DNA of 36,361 nt. It comes from Janibacter anophelis NBRC 107843. Lineage in GTDB: Bacteria; Actinomycetota; Actinomycetes; Actinomycetales; Dermatophilaceae. A program made the position numbers and the translations under genes. Numbering within the stretch: position 1 is the first letter of the stretch; each line of letters opens with the position of its first letter. The notes under the pieces are model-generated. The model saw nothing but the letters and a program-made list of their open reading frames with translations, did no database searches and was not told the DNA's origin. The stretch spans positions 1-36,361 of the forward strand of contig NZ_BCSQ01000036.1 of NCBI RefSeq assembly GCF_001570945.1. The letters are read 5' to 3'. This document shows positions 24,688 through 31,812 of this stretch, one piece after another.

Positions 24688-25854
24688 TCAACTGGTCCGG
24701 CGGGCTGCGCCGTGCCGGGCGAGCCGGTCGGCGAGGTCGTCGGGTGTGGCGTCGTCGGCGAGGGCCTGCCGCACGACGTCGGCCTGCGAAGGGGGTGACA
24801 TCCCGTCGACCGGCTGGTCCAGGTCGAGGTTGGTCGGGAAGGCGTAGCCCTCAGCGCTCGCAGCGACCGCGTGCTCCACGTCGACGCCAGCGGCCTTGCG
24901 GGAGAGGAGGGTCGGGTAGATCGAGGTGACGATGCGCTCGCGGTCGACGGCCTCCATCGCTCGGCCGAAGGCGGAGGAGATCTGCAGCAGGTTGGCCATG
25001 CGCCGCACGTCGCTCGTCGTGTTGGACCCCGCGGCGTGGAAGAGCGCGGGGTTGAAGAAGACGGCATCCCCCTTGGCCAGCGGCAGCTGCACGTGGCGCT
25101 CGCCGAAGTACTCCTGGAACTCGTCGAGCCAGTAGGCGAGGTAGCCGTGCGGGTACTTCTGCGAGTGGGGCAGGTAGAGGGTCGGGCCGGTCTCGACGGG
25201 CATGTCGCAGTGGGCGATCGCGCCCTGCAGGGTGAGCACCGGCGAGAGCGCGTGGACGTGGGCCGGGTAGCGCTCGGTGACCTCGGGCGAGGCGAACCCG
25301 AGGTGGTAGTCGCGGTGCACCGTCTGGCCGATGCCGCCGGGGTTGACGACGTTGACCTGGCTGGTGACCTGGTAGCCGGGCCCGAGCCAGGCGCGCGCCG
25401 CGAGGGCGATGAGGTCGTCGGCGTAGTAGTCGACGAAGTCCTCGGGGTGGTCGACCGCCAGCTTTTCGAGCGCATTCCAGATGCGGTCGTTGACGCCGCC
25501 GGCCGCGAAGTGGTCGCCGACCTCGCCTCCCTTCGCCCGCTCGTGCTCGATGATCTGCTCGAAGTCCGCGGACACGCGGTCGACCACGGGGTGCGCGATC
25601 GCTCCGGCGATGACGAAGATGCCCGGTCCGTCGGCGAGGACAGCGGCGAGCTCGGACTCGACTGCGGCACAACCCTCTTCGGTCGCGATCGCCTCACGCA
25701 GGCGGGCCGCGTCGTAGACCGGTACCTGCTGCTCGATGCGCTCGGCGAAGGCGAGAGCGGGGTCGCTCGCGGCAGCGAGGAGCGCGCGCAGGTCATCGAC
25801 GCGGCAGTCGGCCTGCCGCAGCCGCCCGGCGAAGGGGGTGGACGTCGGTGTCAT
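24688..25854 (-). CDS. phytanoyl-CoA dioxygenase (PhyH) family Fe(II)/2-oxoglutarate enzyme
   Basis: This 388-residue protein has the iron-binding HxD at H180-R-D182 (TVHRDYHLGF), the distal H273 (ALFHAAGSN), and Arg residues at 284-285 that would bind 2-oxoglutarate. The facial triad is complete. Bacterial PhyH-family enzymes hydroxylate or demethylate many small molecules, so the name does not imply phytanic acid. It is the first gene of a three-gene minus-strand operon with an SDR and an inositol-dehydrogenase-like protein, which suggests oxidation of a polyol derivative. The start is ATG 25854, with GGAG just upstream. Confidence 0.85.
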   Translation of the reverse strand: MTPTSTPFAGRLRQADCRVDDLRALLAAASDPALAFAERIEQQVPVYDAARLREAIATEEGCAAVESELAAVLADGPGIFVIAGAIAHPVVDRVSADFEQIIEHERAKGGEVGDHFAAGGVNDRIWNALEKLAVDHPEDFVDYYADDLIALAARAWLGPGYQVTSQVNVVNPGGIGQTVHRDYHLGFASPEVTERYPAHVHALSPVLTLQGAIAHCDMPVETGPTLYLPHSQKYPHGYLAYWLDEFQEYFGERHVQLPLAKGDAVFFNPALFHAAGSNTTSDVRRMANLLQISSAFGRAMEAVDRERIVTSIYPTLLSRKAAGVDVEHAVAASAEGYAFPTNLDLDQPVDGMSPPSQADVVRQALADDATPDDLADRLARHGAARRTS

Positions 25855-25888
25855 GCGCTCCAGCCTCCACCGTCGGGCCGGCTGAGTC

Positions 25889-25910
25889 GAGGTCGGAAGA
25901 CCTCAAAAAG
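25889..25910. promoter_or_regulatory. repeated GAGGTC/GACCTC half-sites upstream of the PhyH gene
   Basis: GAGGTC (25889-25894) pairs with GACCTC at 25899-25904 across GGAA. After a run of five A, another GACCTC follows, giving one inverted and one direct repeat within 27 bases. The site lies 35 bases before the PhyH start codon, where a regulator would be expected to bind. No convincing -35/-10 pair was seen. Confidence 0.3.
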
Positions 25911-25927
25911 ACCTCAGCGTCGGCACG

Positions 25928-25990
25928 GTGGTCTGGGTCCCACGTTCCGGGTGGACGGTGCGAAGCGGCCCGCGGCCGAGCCTCGAGACC
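25928..25990 (+). repeat. dispersed repeat copy D, between PhyH and the membrane protein gene
   Basis: It begins with GGGTCCCACGTTC, shared with copy F at 30411, and ends with GCGGCCGAGCCTCGAGACC, shared with copy B. It is non-coding here. Confidence 0.65.
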
Positions 25991-26066
25991 TGGGCGGGAT
26001 AGCTTGTCCAGCGCGCCGGGCACCTTGTCCCGACGCCCCCACCAACCCCCTTCGGCCCCGGAGACC

Positions 26067-27323
26067 ATGACTCAGCGCGCCCGCACCCAGACCGACACCT
26101 TCGTCATGCGGACGGGCTCGAGGGCCTTCCGCCTGGGCGGGGCCAACCTCCGCAGGAAGTGGTGGGCGGCGATCGGGACCATCGCCGGCAGTACTGCGTA
26201 CAACTACAGCGCCACCAAGAGCTGGCCGGAGACCTTCACGCAGCTGGGCCTCGTGCTCGCAGGCCTGGCCGTCGGACTGGTCCTCTGGTTCGCCCTGTGC
26301 TCCCTCTCGACGGTGGAGCTGACGCGGGCCGAGCTCGTCGTCACCCACCTGGGTCGGCGCCGTCGTCTCCCGAGGACCGAGGTGGGTGAGGTCGTCCGCG
26401 CCGTCCACACGCCGGGCAGCTCCCCTGCGGATGCGTGCTACTGGTTCATCACCGACACGCAGGGCGAGCGCGTCGTCATGCTGCCGGGGTGGCACTTCCC
26501 ACGGCGTGGGTTCGAGGACCTGGCCCACGCGCTCGGAGGCGTCTCACGCGACACCGGTGACCGGCAGGAGGAGACCCGGCTCTCCCCGTGGTGGCTGAAG
26601 AACCTCGCGGTGACGGCGGTCGTCGTCGCCGTGCCAACGCTCGCCGTGGCCGTGCTCGCCACGTGGGGTGGGAGCGCACTCCACGAGTGGTGGCAGGAGC
26701 GCGTCGAGCAGTCCGCAGTGGATGACTACGTCGCTCGCGTCGAGCCTCACCTGACGACGTCCCGGTACCCGCACCTGACGACGAGTCGGCACGGTGCCCC
26801 GACCTCACCCCTGCACGCCTCGTCCTCCGCCGCAGACAGTTCGGAGCCGACGGTGTGGTCCACGATCGACCTCGAGGGCCCGGACACCGAGATGCCCGCA
26901 GCCGAGACCATGGACCTGCTGGATCTGCAGTGTGACCCTCCGGGCACCGGAGCCGAGGTCACGCGGGCGAGCGTCACCTACGCCTCGGACGACGACCTCG
27001 GGTACGAGCGCGTCATCGTCCTCGAGTGCGGTGCCGACCGCGACGTCGTCAAGGAGTGGCTCGACTGGGCCGAGGAGCACCCGGCGCCGGCCGACATCGG
27101 CGACCTCACCCTGGAGTCGACCATCGGGTACGACGGCGAGCAGGGGCGCGAGGCGCAGATGTTGGTGCCCGCTGCCTCGGACGACAGCTTCCGCGAGGCG
27201 GTCGAGTACATGTGCGCGCACCCCGGTGCCGACGAGGTGGACCTGGGGGTGTACGACGAGGACCTCACACGCAGCCTGGGCCACGTCGACTGCAGTGACA
27301 TCGAGGATGAGCTCGCTGGGTAG
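26067..27323 (+). CDS. hypothetical two-part membrane protein
   Basis: This 418-residue protein has a hydrophobic hairpin around residues 36-75, a soluble segment (VELTRAELVVTHLGRRRRLP, then PGWHFPRRGFEDLAHALG) that looks like a PH-like domain of the bPH2 type, another transmembrane helix at about 180-202, and an acidic extracytoplasmic C-terminal region. Near residue 230 a 24-base tandem repeat encodes PHLTTSRY and PHLTTSRH. I do not recognise a named family for the whole protein. The ATG at 26067 has GGAG four bases upstream. Confidence 0.7.
   Translation: MTQRARTQTDTFVMRTGSRAFRLGGANLRRKWWAAIGTIAGSTAYNYSATKSWPETFTQLGLVLAGLAVGLVLWFALCSLSTVELTRAELVVTHLGRRRRLPRTEVGEVVRAVHTPGSSPADACYWFITDTQGERVVMLPGWHFPRRGFEDLAHALGGVSRDTGDRQEETRLSPWWLKNLAVTAVVVAVPTLAVAVLATWGGSALHEWWQERVEQSAVDDYVARVEPHLTTSRYPHLTTSRHGAPTSPLHASSSAADSSEPTVWSTIDLEGPDTEMPAAETMDLLDLQCDPPGTGAEVTRASVTYASDDDLGYERVIVLECGADRDVVKEWLDWAEEHPAPADIGDLTLESTIGYDGEQGREAQMLVPAASDDSFREAVEYMCAHPGADEVDLGVYDEDLTRSLGHVDCSDIEDELAG
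26745..26792 (+). repeat. two in-frame 24-base tandem units in the membrane protein gene
   Basis: Units 26745-26768 and 26769-26792 share CACCTGACGACG and differ at about five of 24 positions. They encode two PHLTTSR(Y/H) octapeptides just after the last transmembrane helix. Confidence 0.6.
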
Positions 27324-27375
27324 GACGGACGTGGCGTCGTCGGGAGGTGGACGAGGCGCGGCCCTGGCGGTTACG

Positions 27376-27504
27376 GCGAAGGGGGAAACGGCTCAGCTGA
27401 ACTTCGGGGACTGCTTCGCGTATGCGCTCGCGACCCTGACCGGCGAGCCCCTGCTCTTCAAGGGTCAGGACTTCAGCGCCACGGACGTGCTCCCGGCACT
27501 CTGA
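27376..27504 (+). pseudogene. remnant of a VapC-type PIN-domain toxin (C-terminal part only)
   Basis: The frame encodes about 42 residues containing LNFGDCFAYALA, TGEPLLFKG and DFSATDVLPAL, the conserved C-terminal end of VapC ribonucleases with one of the acidic metal ligands (the Asp in NFGDC). The N-terminal two thirds and the matching VapB antitoxin are missing, and the preceding codons (about 27334-27375) look only faintly like VapC. It is almost certainly a dead fragment left by deletion. Confidence 0.75.
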
Positions 27505-27508
27505 CCGC

Positions 27509-28999
27509 TCACACCACCGAGAAGTCGGCCATCATCATCCGGTCCTCGTGCTCGAGGTTGTGGCAGTGCAGGACGTACCGGCCGCGGTATCCCTCGATCG
27601 GCACGAGGACCTCGGCCCGGGAGGTCGGGCCGACGTCGATCGTGTCCTTCCACGCCGGCGCACCGTCCTGCTCGACCTGGAAGTGCACGAGGTGCGCGTG
27701 GACCGGGTGGTGCACGTCGGTGGTGAAGCGCCACCGCTCGACCGTCCCGAGACGCGGCCGGGCGATGTCGACCCCGGGCTCGTAGGGACGACCGTTGACC
27801 GCCCACATCGCGAGCGACCGGCCCTGGGCATCCGCGTGTGAGGCATGGCCCGACGAACCGCCTGTGGCGCCGAGCGAGAGCCGGAAGTCCCGCGTCGTCA
27901 CCACCGATGCCGGGTCGATCCGCTCGATCGTCGACAGGCGCTCGGGGACGCGGGAGTCGTCCTTCGCCCGCCGTGCCACGTCGAAGCGCATCACCTGGCC
28001 CATCGCCTCGTCCCCGAGCCGGTTGACGAGAGTGACCTGCGACCCGACCGCGTGCTGGGCGAAGTCGACGACGACGTCCGCGCGCTCGGCCGGGGCGAGG
28101 GTGAGCGCGGAGCGCCGGTGCGGGCGGGTGAGCAGGCCTTGGTCGGTGCCGACCTGCGCGATCTCGGTGGTCTGCCCGGAGCCTCCGTCGAACGCGAGCT
28201 CGAGCCGACGGGCGTTGCAGGCGTTGAGGATCCGCAGTCGGTAGCGCGCGGCGTCGACGTCGAGGTATGGCCACGGTGCGCCGTTGACGAGCATGACGTC
28301 GCCGAGCACCCCGCCGTGGTACCGGTACTCGATGACGCCCTCACTCACCGGGTAGACCAGCTCGGCGTCCTCGCCGAAGGACCGGTCCGTGATGACGAGC
28401 GTCAGCTCGCGCTCGCCGCCCGGCAGGCCGAGATCGTCCTCGGCCGGGTCGCGCAGCACGAAGGCCCCGGCCATGCCGGCGTAGACATTCGGACCCGTCA
28501 GGTCCATCGCGTGGTCGTGGTACCAGAGCGTCGCCGCGCGCTGGTCGAGCGGGTAGTGGTAATCCCGGGCATGCCACGGCTGCACGAGGTCCGTCGGGTA
28601 GCCGTCGTGCTCCGCGGGGGTCACGCCGCCGTGCAGGTGGTTGACGACCGGGACGTCGAGCTCGTTGCGCAGGGAGAGGTGCAGCGGTTCCCCCTTCGTC
28701 GCCTCGATCGTGGGCCCGGGGAAGAGCCCGTCGTACCCCGCGATCTCCGTCGTGCGCCCGGGCAGGATCTCGATCGCCTTGCGCCGCACCGTGATCGCGG
28801 CGCGCCCGTCGCGATCAGGACGAAGGGGGGTCAACCGCGGCAGCTCCGTGGCGAAGGGGGAGGGCAGCGGCAGCCGGCTCGGCAGGAGCGCCCCGGTGGA
28901 CCCTCCCGGGGAGCTCAGGGCGATGCCGCAGGCGGTCAGCCCGACCGCGGAGACGATGCCGCCGGAGAGGCTGAAGAGACCGCGCCGCGACAGGCTCAT
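27509..28999 (-). CDS. multicopper oxidase, Tat-exported
   Basis: This 496-residue protein has all four copper motifs: HLH at 121-123, HDH at 161-163 (LWYHDHAMD), HPVHAH at 431-436, and HCHNLEHEDRMM at 478-489 (type 1 Cys479, axial Met489). The N-terminus has SRRGLFSLSG, a twin-arginine signal, with LTAC near residue 24 as a possible lipobox. The family includes CotA/CueO-like oxidases of copper, manganese or phenolics. The gene overlaps the upstream membrane protein gene (ATGA), so the two probably act together at the membrane. Confidence 0.9.
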   Translation of the reverse strand: MSLSRRGLFSLSGGIVSAVGLTACGIALSSPGGSTGALLPSRLPLPSPFATELPRLTPLRPDRDGRAAITVRRKAIEILPGRTTEIAGYDGLFPGPTIEATKGEPLHLSLRNELDVPVVNHLHGGVTPAEHDGYPTDLVQPWHARDYHYPLDQRAATLWYHDHAMDLTGPNVYAGMAGAFVLRDPAEDDLGLPGGERELTLVITDRSFGEDAELVYPVSEGVIEYRYHGGVLGDVMLVNGAPWPYLDVDAARYRLRILNACNARRLELAFDGGSGQTTEIAQVGTDQGLLTRPHRRSALTLAPAERADVVVDFAQHAVGSQVTLVNRLGDEAMGQVMRFDVARRAKDDSRVPERLSTIERIDPASVVTTRDFRLSLGATGGSSGHASHADAQGRSLAMWAVNGRPYEPGVDIARPRLGTVERWRFTTDVHHPVHAHLVHFQVEQDGAPAWKDTIDVGPTSRAEVLVPIEGYRGRYVLHCHNLEHEDRMMMADFSVV

Positions 29000-29463
29000 C
29001 GGTCCACCCCGCCCATGCTGGTTGAGGTGTGAGTCCGCGCAGCGGGCGAGCCTCGAAACCGCTTCCGGTCGAGCCTCGCCGCGGGCGTCCACGGCCACAT
29101 GGCCAACCAGATCGCCAGCGCCACGAGCAGCACCCCGAGCGGGATGTGCACGGCGAGCAGGCGGGCGTGGCCCATCGCGACCTGACCGGTGGTGAGCACC
29201 CCGAGGGCGATGCTGCCGACCGCGAGCCACGGTCGGCGAGCCAGGACCGCCAGGACGACGCCGACGAGTGCCGTGGCCATCGTCGGCAGGACCAGCAGAC
29301 CGCCCCCGATCGAGTGCAGGTCGAAGGCGGCCCAGCTGCCCTGGAGGAAGGCGCCGATCGAGATCGGTTGGAGGACGAAGAGGATCGCCTGCGGGATCGT
29401 CAGCAGGCGGAAGAGCCACAGCGTCACGGCGTGCGCGACCGAGGGGGATGCGGGGGAGGTCAT
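28996..29463 (-). CDS. four-helix membrane protein coupled to the multicopper oxidase
   Basis: This 155-residue protein has four hydrophobic segments at about residues 14-38, 48-75, 78-98 and 102-125. I do not recognise the family. Its stop overlaps the multicopper oxidase start, which suggests a shared role, perhaps as electron donor partner or anchor. The C-terminal 17 or so residues (RKRFRGSPAARTHTSTS) are encoded by dispersed repeat copy E and are probably not part of the original protein. The start is ATG 29463. Confidence 0.78.
   Translation of the reverse strand: MTSPASPSVAHAVTLWLFRLLTIPQAILFVLQPISIGAFLQGSWAAFDLHSIGGGLLVLPTMATALVGVVLAVLARRPWLAVGSIALGVLTTGQVAMGHARLLAVHIPLGVLLVALAIWLAMWPWTPAARLDRKRFRGSPAARTHTSTSMGGVDR
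29018..29061 (+). repeat. dispersed repeat copy E, in the 3' end of the membrane protein gene
   Basis: It runs from GCTGGTTGAGGTGTGAG through GCGCAGCGGGCGAGCC to TCGAAACC. It is the closest copy to what looks like the family consensus. On the minus strand it encodes the protein tail containing THTSTS, and copy A gives a similar TSTS tail to IolE. Confidence 0.78.
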
Positions 29464-29556
29464 GGCACTCGACGTTATGGAGCCGCTTCGGTCGGCACCA
29501 TGGGCCGGGCACCCGTTGTCCGGGTGGGGGTCACCCCCCCCCTTCGCACCTCGGGC

Positions 29557-29587
29557 TTGACCCTCACGCGGCGTCAGGCTCCACGCT
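29557..29587 (+). promoter_or_regulatory. MerR-type promoter with stretched spacer, probably leaderless
   Basis: TTGACC (29557-29562) and CACGCT (29582-29587) are separated by 19 bases, the long spacer typical of MerR-activated promoters. The spacer carries an imperfect dyad, ACCCTCACG against CGTCAGGCT. The start codon of the MerR gene at 29594 lies seven bases after the -10 and has no Shine-Dalgarno sequence, so transcription would begin at or next to the ATG. Confidence 0.6.
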
Positions 29588-29593
29588 CATGGC

Positions 29594-30373
29594 ATGACCA
29601 ACGCGCACACTGGCCTCATGGAGGCGCTCACGGTGGGACAGGTGGCCGAGAGCTTCGGCGTGACGGTGCGGACGCTGCACCATTACGACGAGGTCGGCCT
29701 GCTGCACCCGAGCGAGCGCAGCCATGCGGGCTACCGGCTCTACACGGGCGAGGACCTGCAGCGGCTGGGGACGATCGTCGTCTACCGGCGGCTGGGCTTC
29801 TCTCTCGACGAGATCGGCGAGCTGCTCGACGGTGCCGACGTCGTCGCGCACCTGCGGCGGCAGCGCGACCTGGTCACGGAGAGGTTGGCGCAGATGTCCG
29901 ACCTCGTCGCAGCGATCGACCGACGACTGGAGGCAGAGATGAACGACCAGCCCGCCACGACTGAGGACCTCAAGGAGCTCTTCGGCGAGGGATACACCGA
30001 GGAGTACCAGGCCGAGGCGCAGGAGCGCTGGGGCGACACCGACAAGTGGGCGCAGTCCCAGGCGCGGACCAAGGACATGACCAAGGAGCAGTGGGCCGAG
30101 GTCAAGGCCGAGATGGACGCCTTCGGCGCCGCGCTCGGTGAGGCCGTCCGTGCCGGTGAACCGGTCGACAGTGACCGTGCCGCAGACATCGCCGAGCAGC
30201 ACCGGGCGAGCATCGCGCGCTTCTACGACTGCGACCACGAGTTCCAGGTCTGTCTGGCGCAGATGTACCTGGCCGACCCGCGGTTCACGCAGCACTACGA
30301 GGACATCGCGCCCGGCGCGGCGCAGTGGCTGCACGACGCGATCGTCGCCAACGCCGCGAGGCACGGCGACTGA
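29594..30373 (+). CDS. MerR-family regulator with TipAS effector domain
   Basis: This 259-residue regulator has an N-terminal MerR helix-turn-helix at about residues 12-80 (LTVGQVAESFGVTVRTLHHYDEVGLL, then GYRLYTGEDLQRL), a coiled-coil linker to about 115, and a TipAS-type helical domain ending near ARFYDCDHEFQVCLAQMYLADPRFTQHYE. TipAL-like proteins bind thiopeptides or other cyclic compounds and activate their own promoter. The own-promoter structure at 29557-29587 agrees. ATG 29594 fits a leaderless start; ATG 29618 (MEALTVGQ) is the other option. Confidence 0.92.
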   Translation: MTNAHTGLMEALTVGQVAESFGVTVRTLHHYDEVGLLHPSERSHAGYRLYTGEDLQRLGTIVVYRRLGFSLDEIGELLDGADVVAHLRRQRDLVTERLAQMSDLVAAIDRRLEAEMNDQPATTEDLKELFGEGYTEEYQAEAQERWGDTDKWAQSQARTKDMTKEQWAEVKAEMDAFGAALGEAVRAGEPVDSDRAADIAEQHRASIARFYDCDHEFQVCLAQMYLADPRFTQHYEDIAPGAAQWLHDAIVANAARHGD

Positions 30374-30389
30374 GCCACACGCTGGCCGA

Positions 30390-30514
30390 GGTGCGACGAG
30401 CGCGAGCGAGTGGGTCCCACGTTCGCGTGGGCGCCTCGAAGCCCACGGTGGCTTCGAGGCTCCTTCGTCGCTCCTCAGCCAGCGTGGCATCGTCGCTCCT
30501 CAGCCAGCGTTGCG
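30390..30514. repeat. dispersed repeat copy F, complex inverted repeat after the MerR gene
   Basis: This non-coding block has a 20-base left arm (30390-30409) that matches, inverted, two tandem 25-base units at 30465-30489 and 30490-30514. Between them are GTGGGTCCCAC and a perfect 11-base stem (GCCTCGAAGCC, 30433-30443, with its complement 30450-30460, loop of six). It fills the gap between convergent genes and could terminate both. Confidence 0.75.
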
Positions 30515-30526
30515 TCCGGCCGCAGC

Positions 30527-31150
30527 TCAACCCATGGTGCGCGCGGCGGCTGAGGCGAAGCCCAACCACGTGTGCCGGTTGTTGGCCCAGCACCAGCCGA
30601 CCTTGGGCGCACCCTTGCGCTCACGGCCGTCGCGGCCCGTGCCATTGCTGATCCACAGCGCGGGCGTGCGGGAGTCGAGCCCGCCGCGGGCCTTGGGCTT
30701 GCGCGAGGCGATCGTCATGAAGCACTGATTGCGCTCGAGCCGCTCCGGCTCCTGCAGCAGCCAGCTGATGCCCTCGCTCACCGTGAGCGGCACGCGCCCG
30801 CGCTCGCGGATGGCCGGGAGCGCCTGGGCCGGCGACCAGTTGGCCATCTCGTCGCCCCGCTCGAGGTCGGTGATCCAGTACAGGGGCGTGTCGGGGACGA
30901 GCTCGCCCTCGATCGGCACGAACTCGGCCAGGTCGGTCATGTCCTCGACGACGAACCCCGGTCGGCCGTCGAGCACCATGAGCGGCGCAAGGTCCGCGGC
31001 GGGCACGAGCGACGGGGAGACCACGAGCACGCCGCCGCCCGCCGGGGCGTCGGGGACGAGGTCGGCGAAGGCGGCGTCGGTGAGCCCGGCCAGGGCAGGC
31101 GCCCCGAGCTCGACGAGGCGGGCGGTCTGGGCAGCGGCGTCGGCAGTCAT
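30527..31150 (-). CDS. DUF5701 family protein
   Basis: This 207-residue soluble protein matches the pattern I recall for actinobacterial DUF5701: LVELGAPALAGL near the start, then WITDLERGDEMANWSP, ERNQCFMTIASR, and PALWISNGTGRDGRERKGAPKVGWCWANNRHTWLG without clear catalytic motifs. The function is unknown. I chose ATG 31150; an upstream in-frame ATG at 31213 would add repeat-derived residues. On the minus strand TATTCT (31174-31179) could serve as its -10. The gene is divergent from the YciI/sigma operon. Confidence 0.8.
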   Translation of the reverse strand: MTADAAAQTARLVELGAPALAGLTDAAFADLVPDAPAGGGVLVVSPSLVPAADLAPLMVLDGRPGFVVEDMTDLAEFVPIEGELVPDTPLYWITDLERGDEMANWSPAQALPAIRERGRVPLTVSEGISWLLQEPERLERNQCFMTIASRKPKARGGLDSRTPALWISNGTGRDGRERKGAPKVGWCWANNRHTWLGFASAAARTMG

Positions 31151-31192
31151 CGCCCGTCCAACGAAGACGCGGGAGAATACCTTCCGGCGCCC

Positions 31193-31222
31193 TTCGAGAC
31201 GCTTGCTGCGCAAGCTCCTCAG
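31193..31222 (-). repeat. dispersed repeat copy H, degenerate
   Basis: The segment TTCGAGACGCTTGCTGCGCA followed by AGCTCCTCAG keeps the overall TTCGAG-GCTGCGC-CTCCTCA order of the family but has several changes. It contains a GCTTGctgcGCAAGC hairpin. It lies between the divergent DUF5701 and YciI genes. Confidence 0.5.
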
Positions 31223-31239
31223 GGATCGTGGTGGTTGGA

Positions 31240-31266
31240 TGTCGAGGACGCCTCGTCGGCTCCGAC
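31240..31266 (+). promoter_or_regulatory. candidate ECF42-type promoter for the YciI/sigma operon
   Basis: TGTCGA (31240-31245), 17 bases, then CGAC (31263-31266) agree with the promoter reported, as I recall, for ECF42 sigma factors (TGTCGA and CGWC). It would give a leader of about 58 bases ending in the strong AGGAGG at 31318-31323. Confidence 0.45.
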
Positions 31267-31330
31267 GTCCGGGGTGACCTGGCCGTCACGGCCGACCACC
31301 GACGCCGCACCCGCGGCAGGAGGCACCACC

Positions 31331-31732
31331 ATGAAGTTCGTCCTGCTCGTCCACTCCACCCCCCAGCCCTGGGGCCACCCGACCGGTGACTTCGTCGCCG
31401 AGCACCAAGCGCTGCCCGCCGAGCAGCGCCGGCAGATGGAGACCGACTTCGAGGCCCTGCTCACCGAGATGCAGGAGCGCGGCGAGTTCGTCACCGCGGA
31501 GGCACTCGGCGACCCGGCGAGCTCGCGCCTCTTCCGCTGGGCCGACGGTGAGCCCATCGCCACGGACGGTCCCTACGCGGAGACCAAGGAGCAGTTCGCG
31601 GGCTACTTCCTCATCGACGTCGTCGACCGTGACCGTGCGGAGGAGCTCGGGCGCCGGTTCGCCGGCCCCGGGGAGACGATCGAGCTGCGCCCGCTCATGT
31701 GGCCCGGCGGCGAGGAGCAGAACGTTGGCTGA
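31331..31732 (+). CDS. YciI/DGPF-domain protein
   Basis: This 133-residue protein has the family motif at residues 79-88, here DGPYAETKEQ, followed by FAGYFLIDVVD. DGPF (YCII-related) proteins are small ferredoxin-like-fold proteins that occur next to ECF42 sigma factors, exactly as here; their biochemical role is unclear. AGGAGG lies seven bases before the ATG. The stop codon and last residues lie in dispersed repeat copy G, so the natural C-terminus may have been altered. Confidence 0.92.
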   Translation: MKFVLLVHSTPQPWGHPTGDFVAEHQALPAEQRRQMETDFEALLTEMQERGEFVTAEALGDPASSRLFRWADGEPIATDGPYAETKEQFAGYFLIDVVDRDRAEELGRRFAGPGETIELRPLMWPGGEEQNVG

Positions 31733-31812
31733 GGTGTGAGCGCCGCCCAGAGGAGCGAGGAGCGCCAGCGACGAGCCTCGAAGGGTCCGCGCAGCGGGCG
31801 AGCCTCGAAGCC
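31724..31812 (+). repeat. dispersed repeat copy G, joining the YciI and sigma genes
   Basis: It runs GTTGGCTGAGGTGTGAG, then GAGGAGCGAGGAGCGCCAGC, GACGAGCCTCGAAGG and a second GCGGGCGAGCCTCGAAGCC, so two right halves follow one left half. It contains the YciI stop and the only in-frame start codon of the sigma gene. Confidence 0.75.

Noticed and set aside
25934-25944. TGGGTCCCACG as a second LacI operator
   Set aside because: It lacks the central CG spacing of the 19108 site, and the same string occurs in repeat copy F, so it belongs to the repeat.
31151-31213. An earlier start (31213) for the DUF5701 protein
   Set aside because: The extra residues are encoded by degenerate repeat copy H and have no family counterpart.
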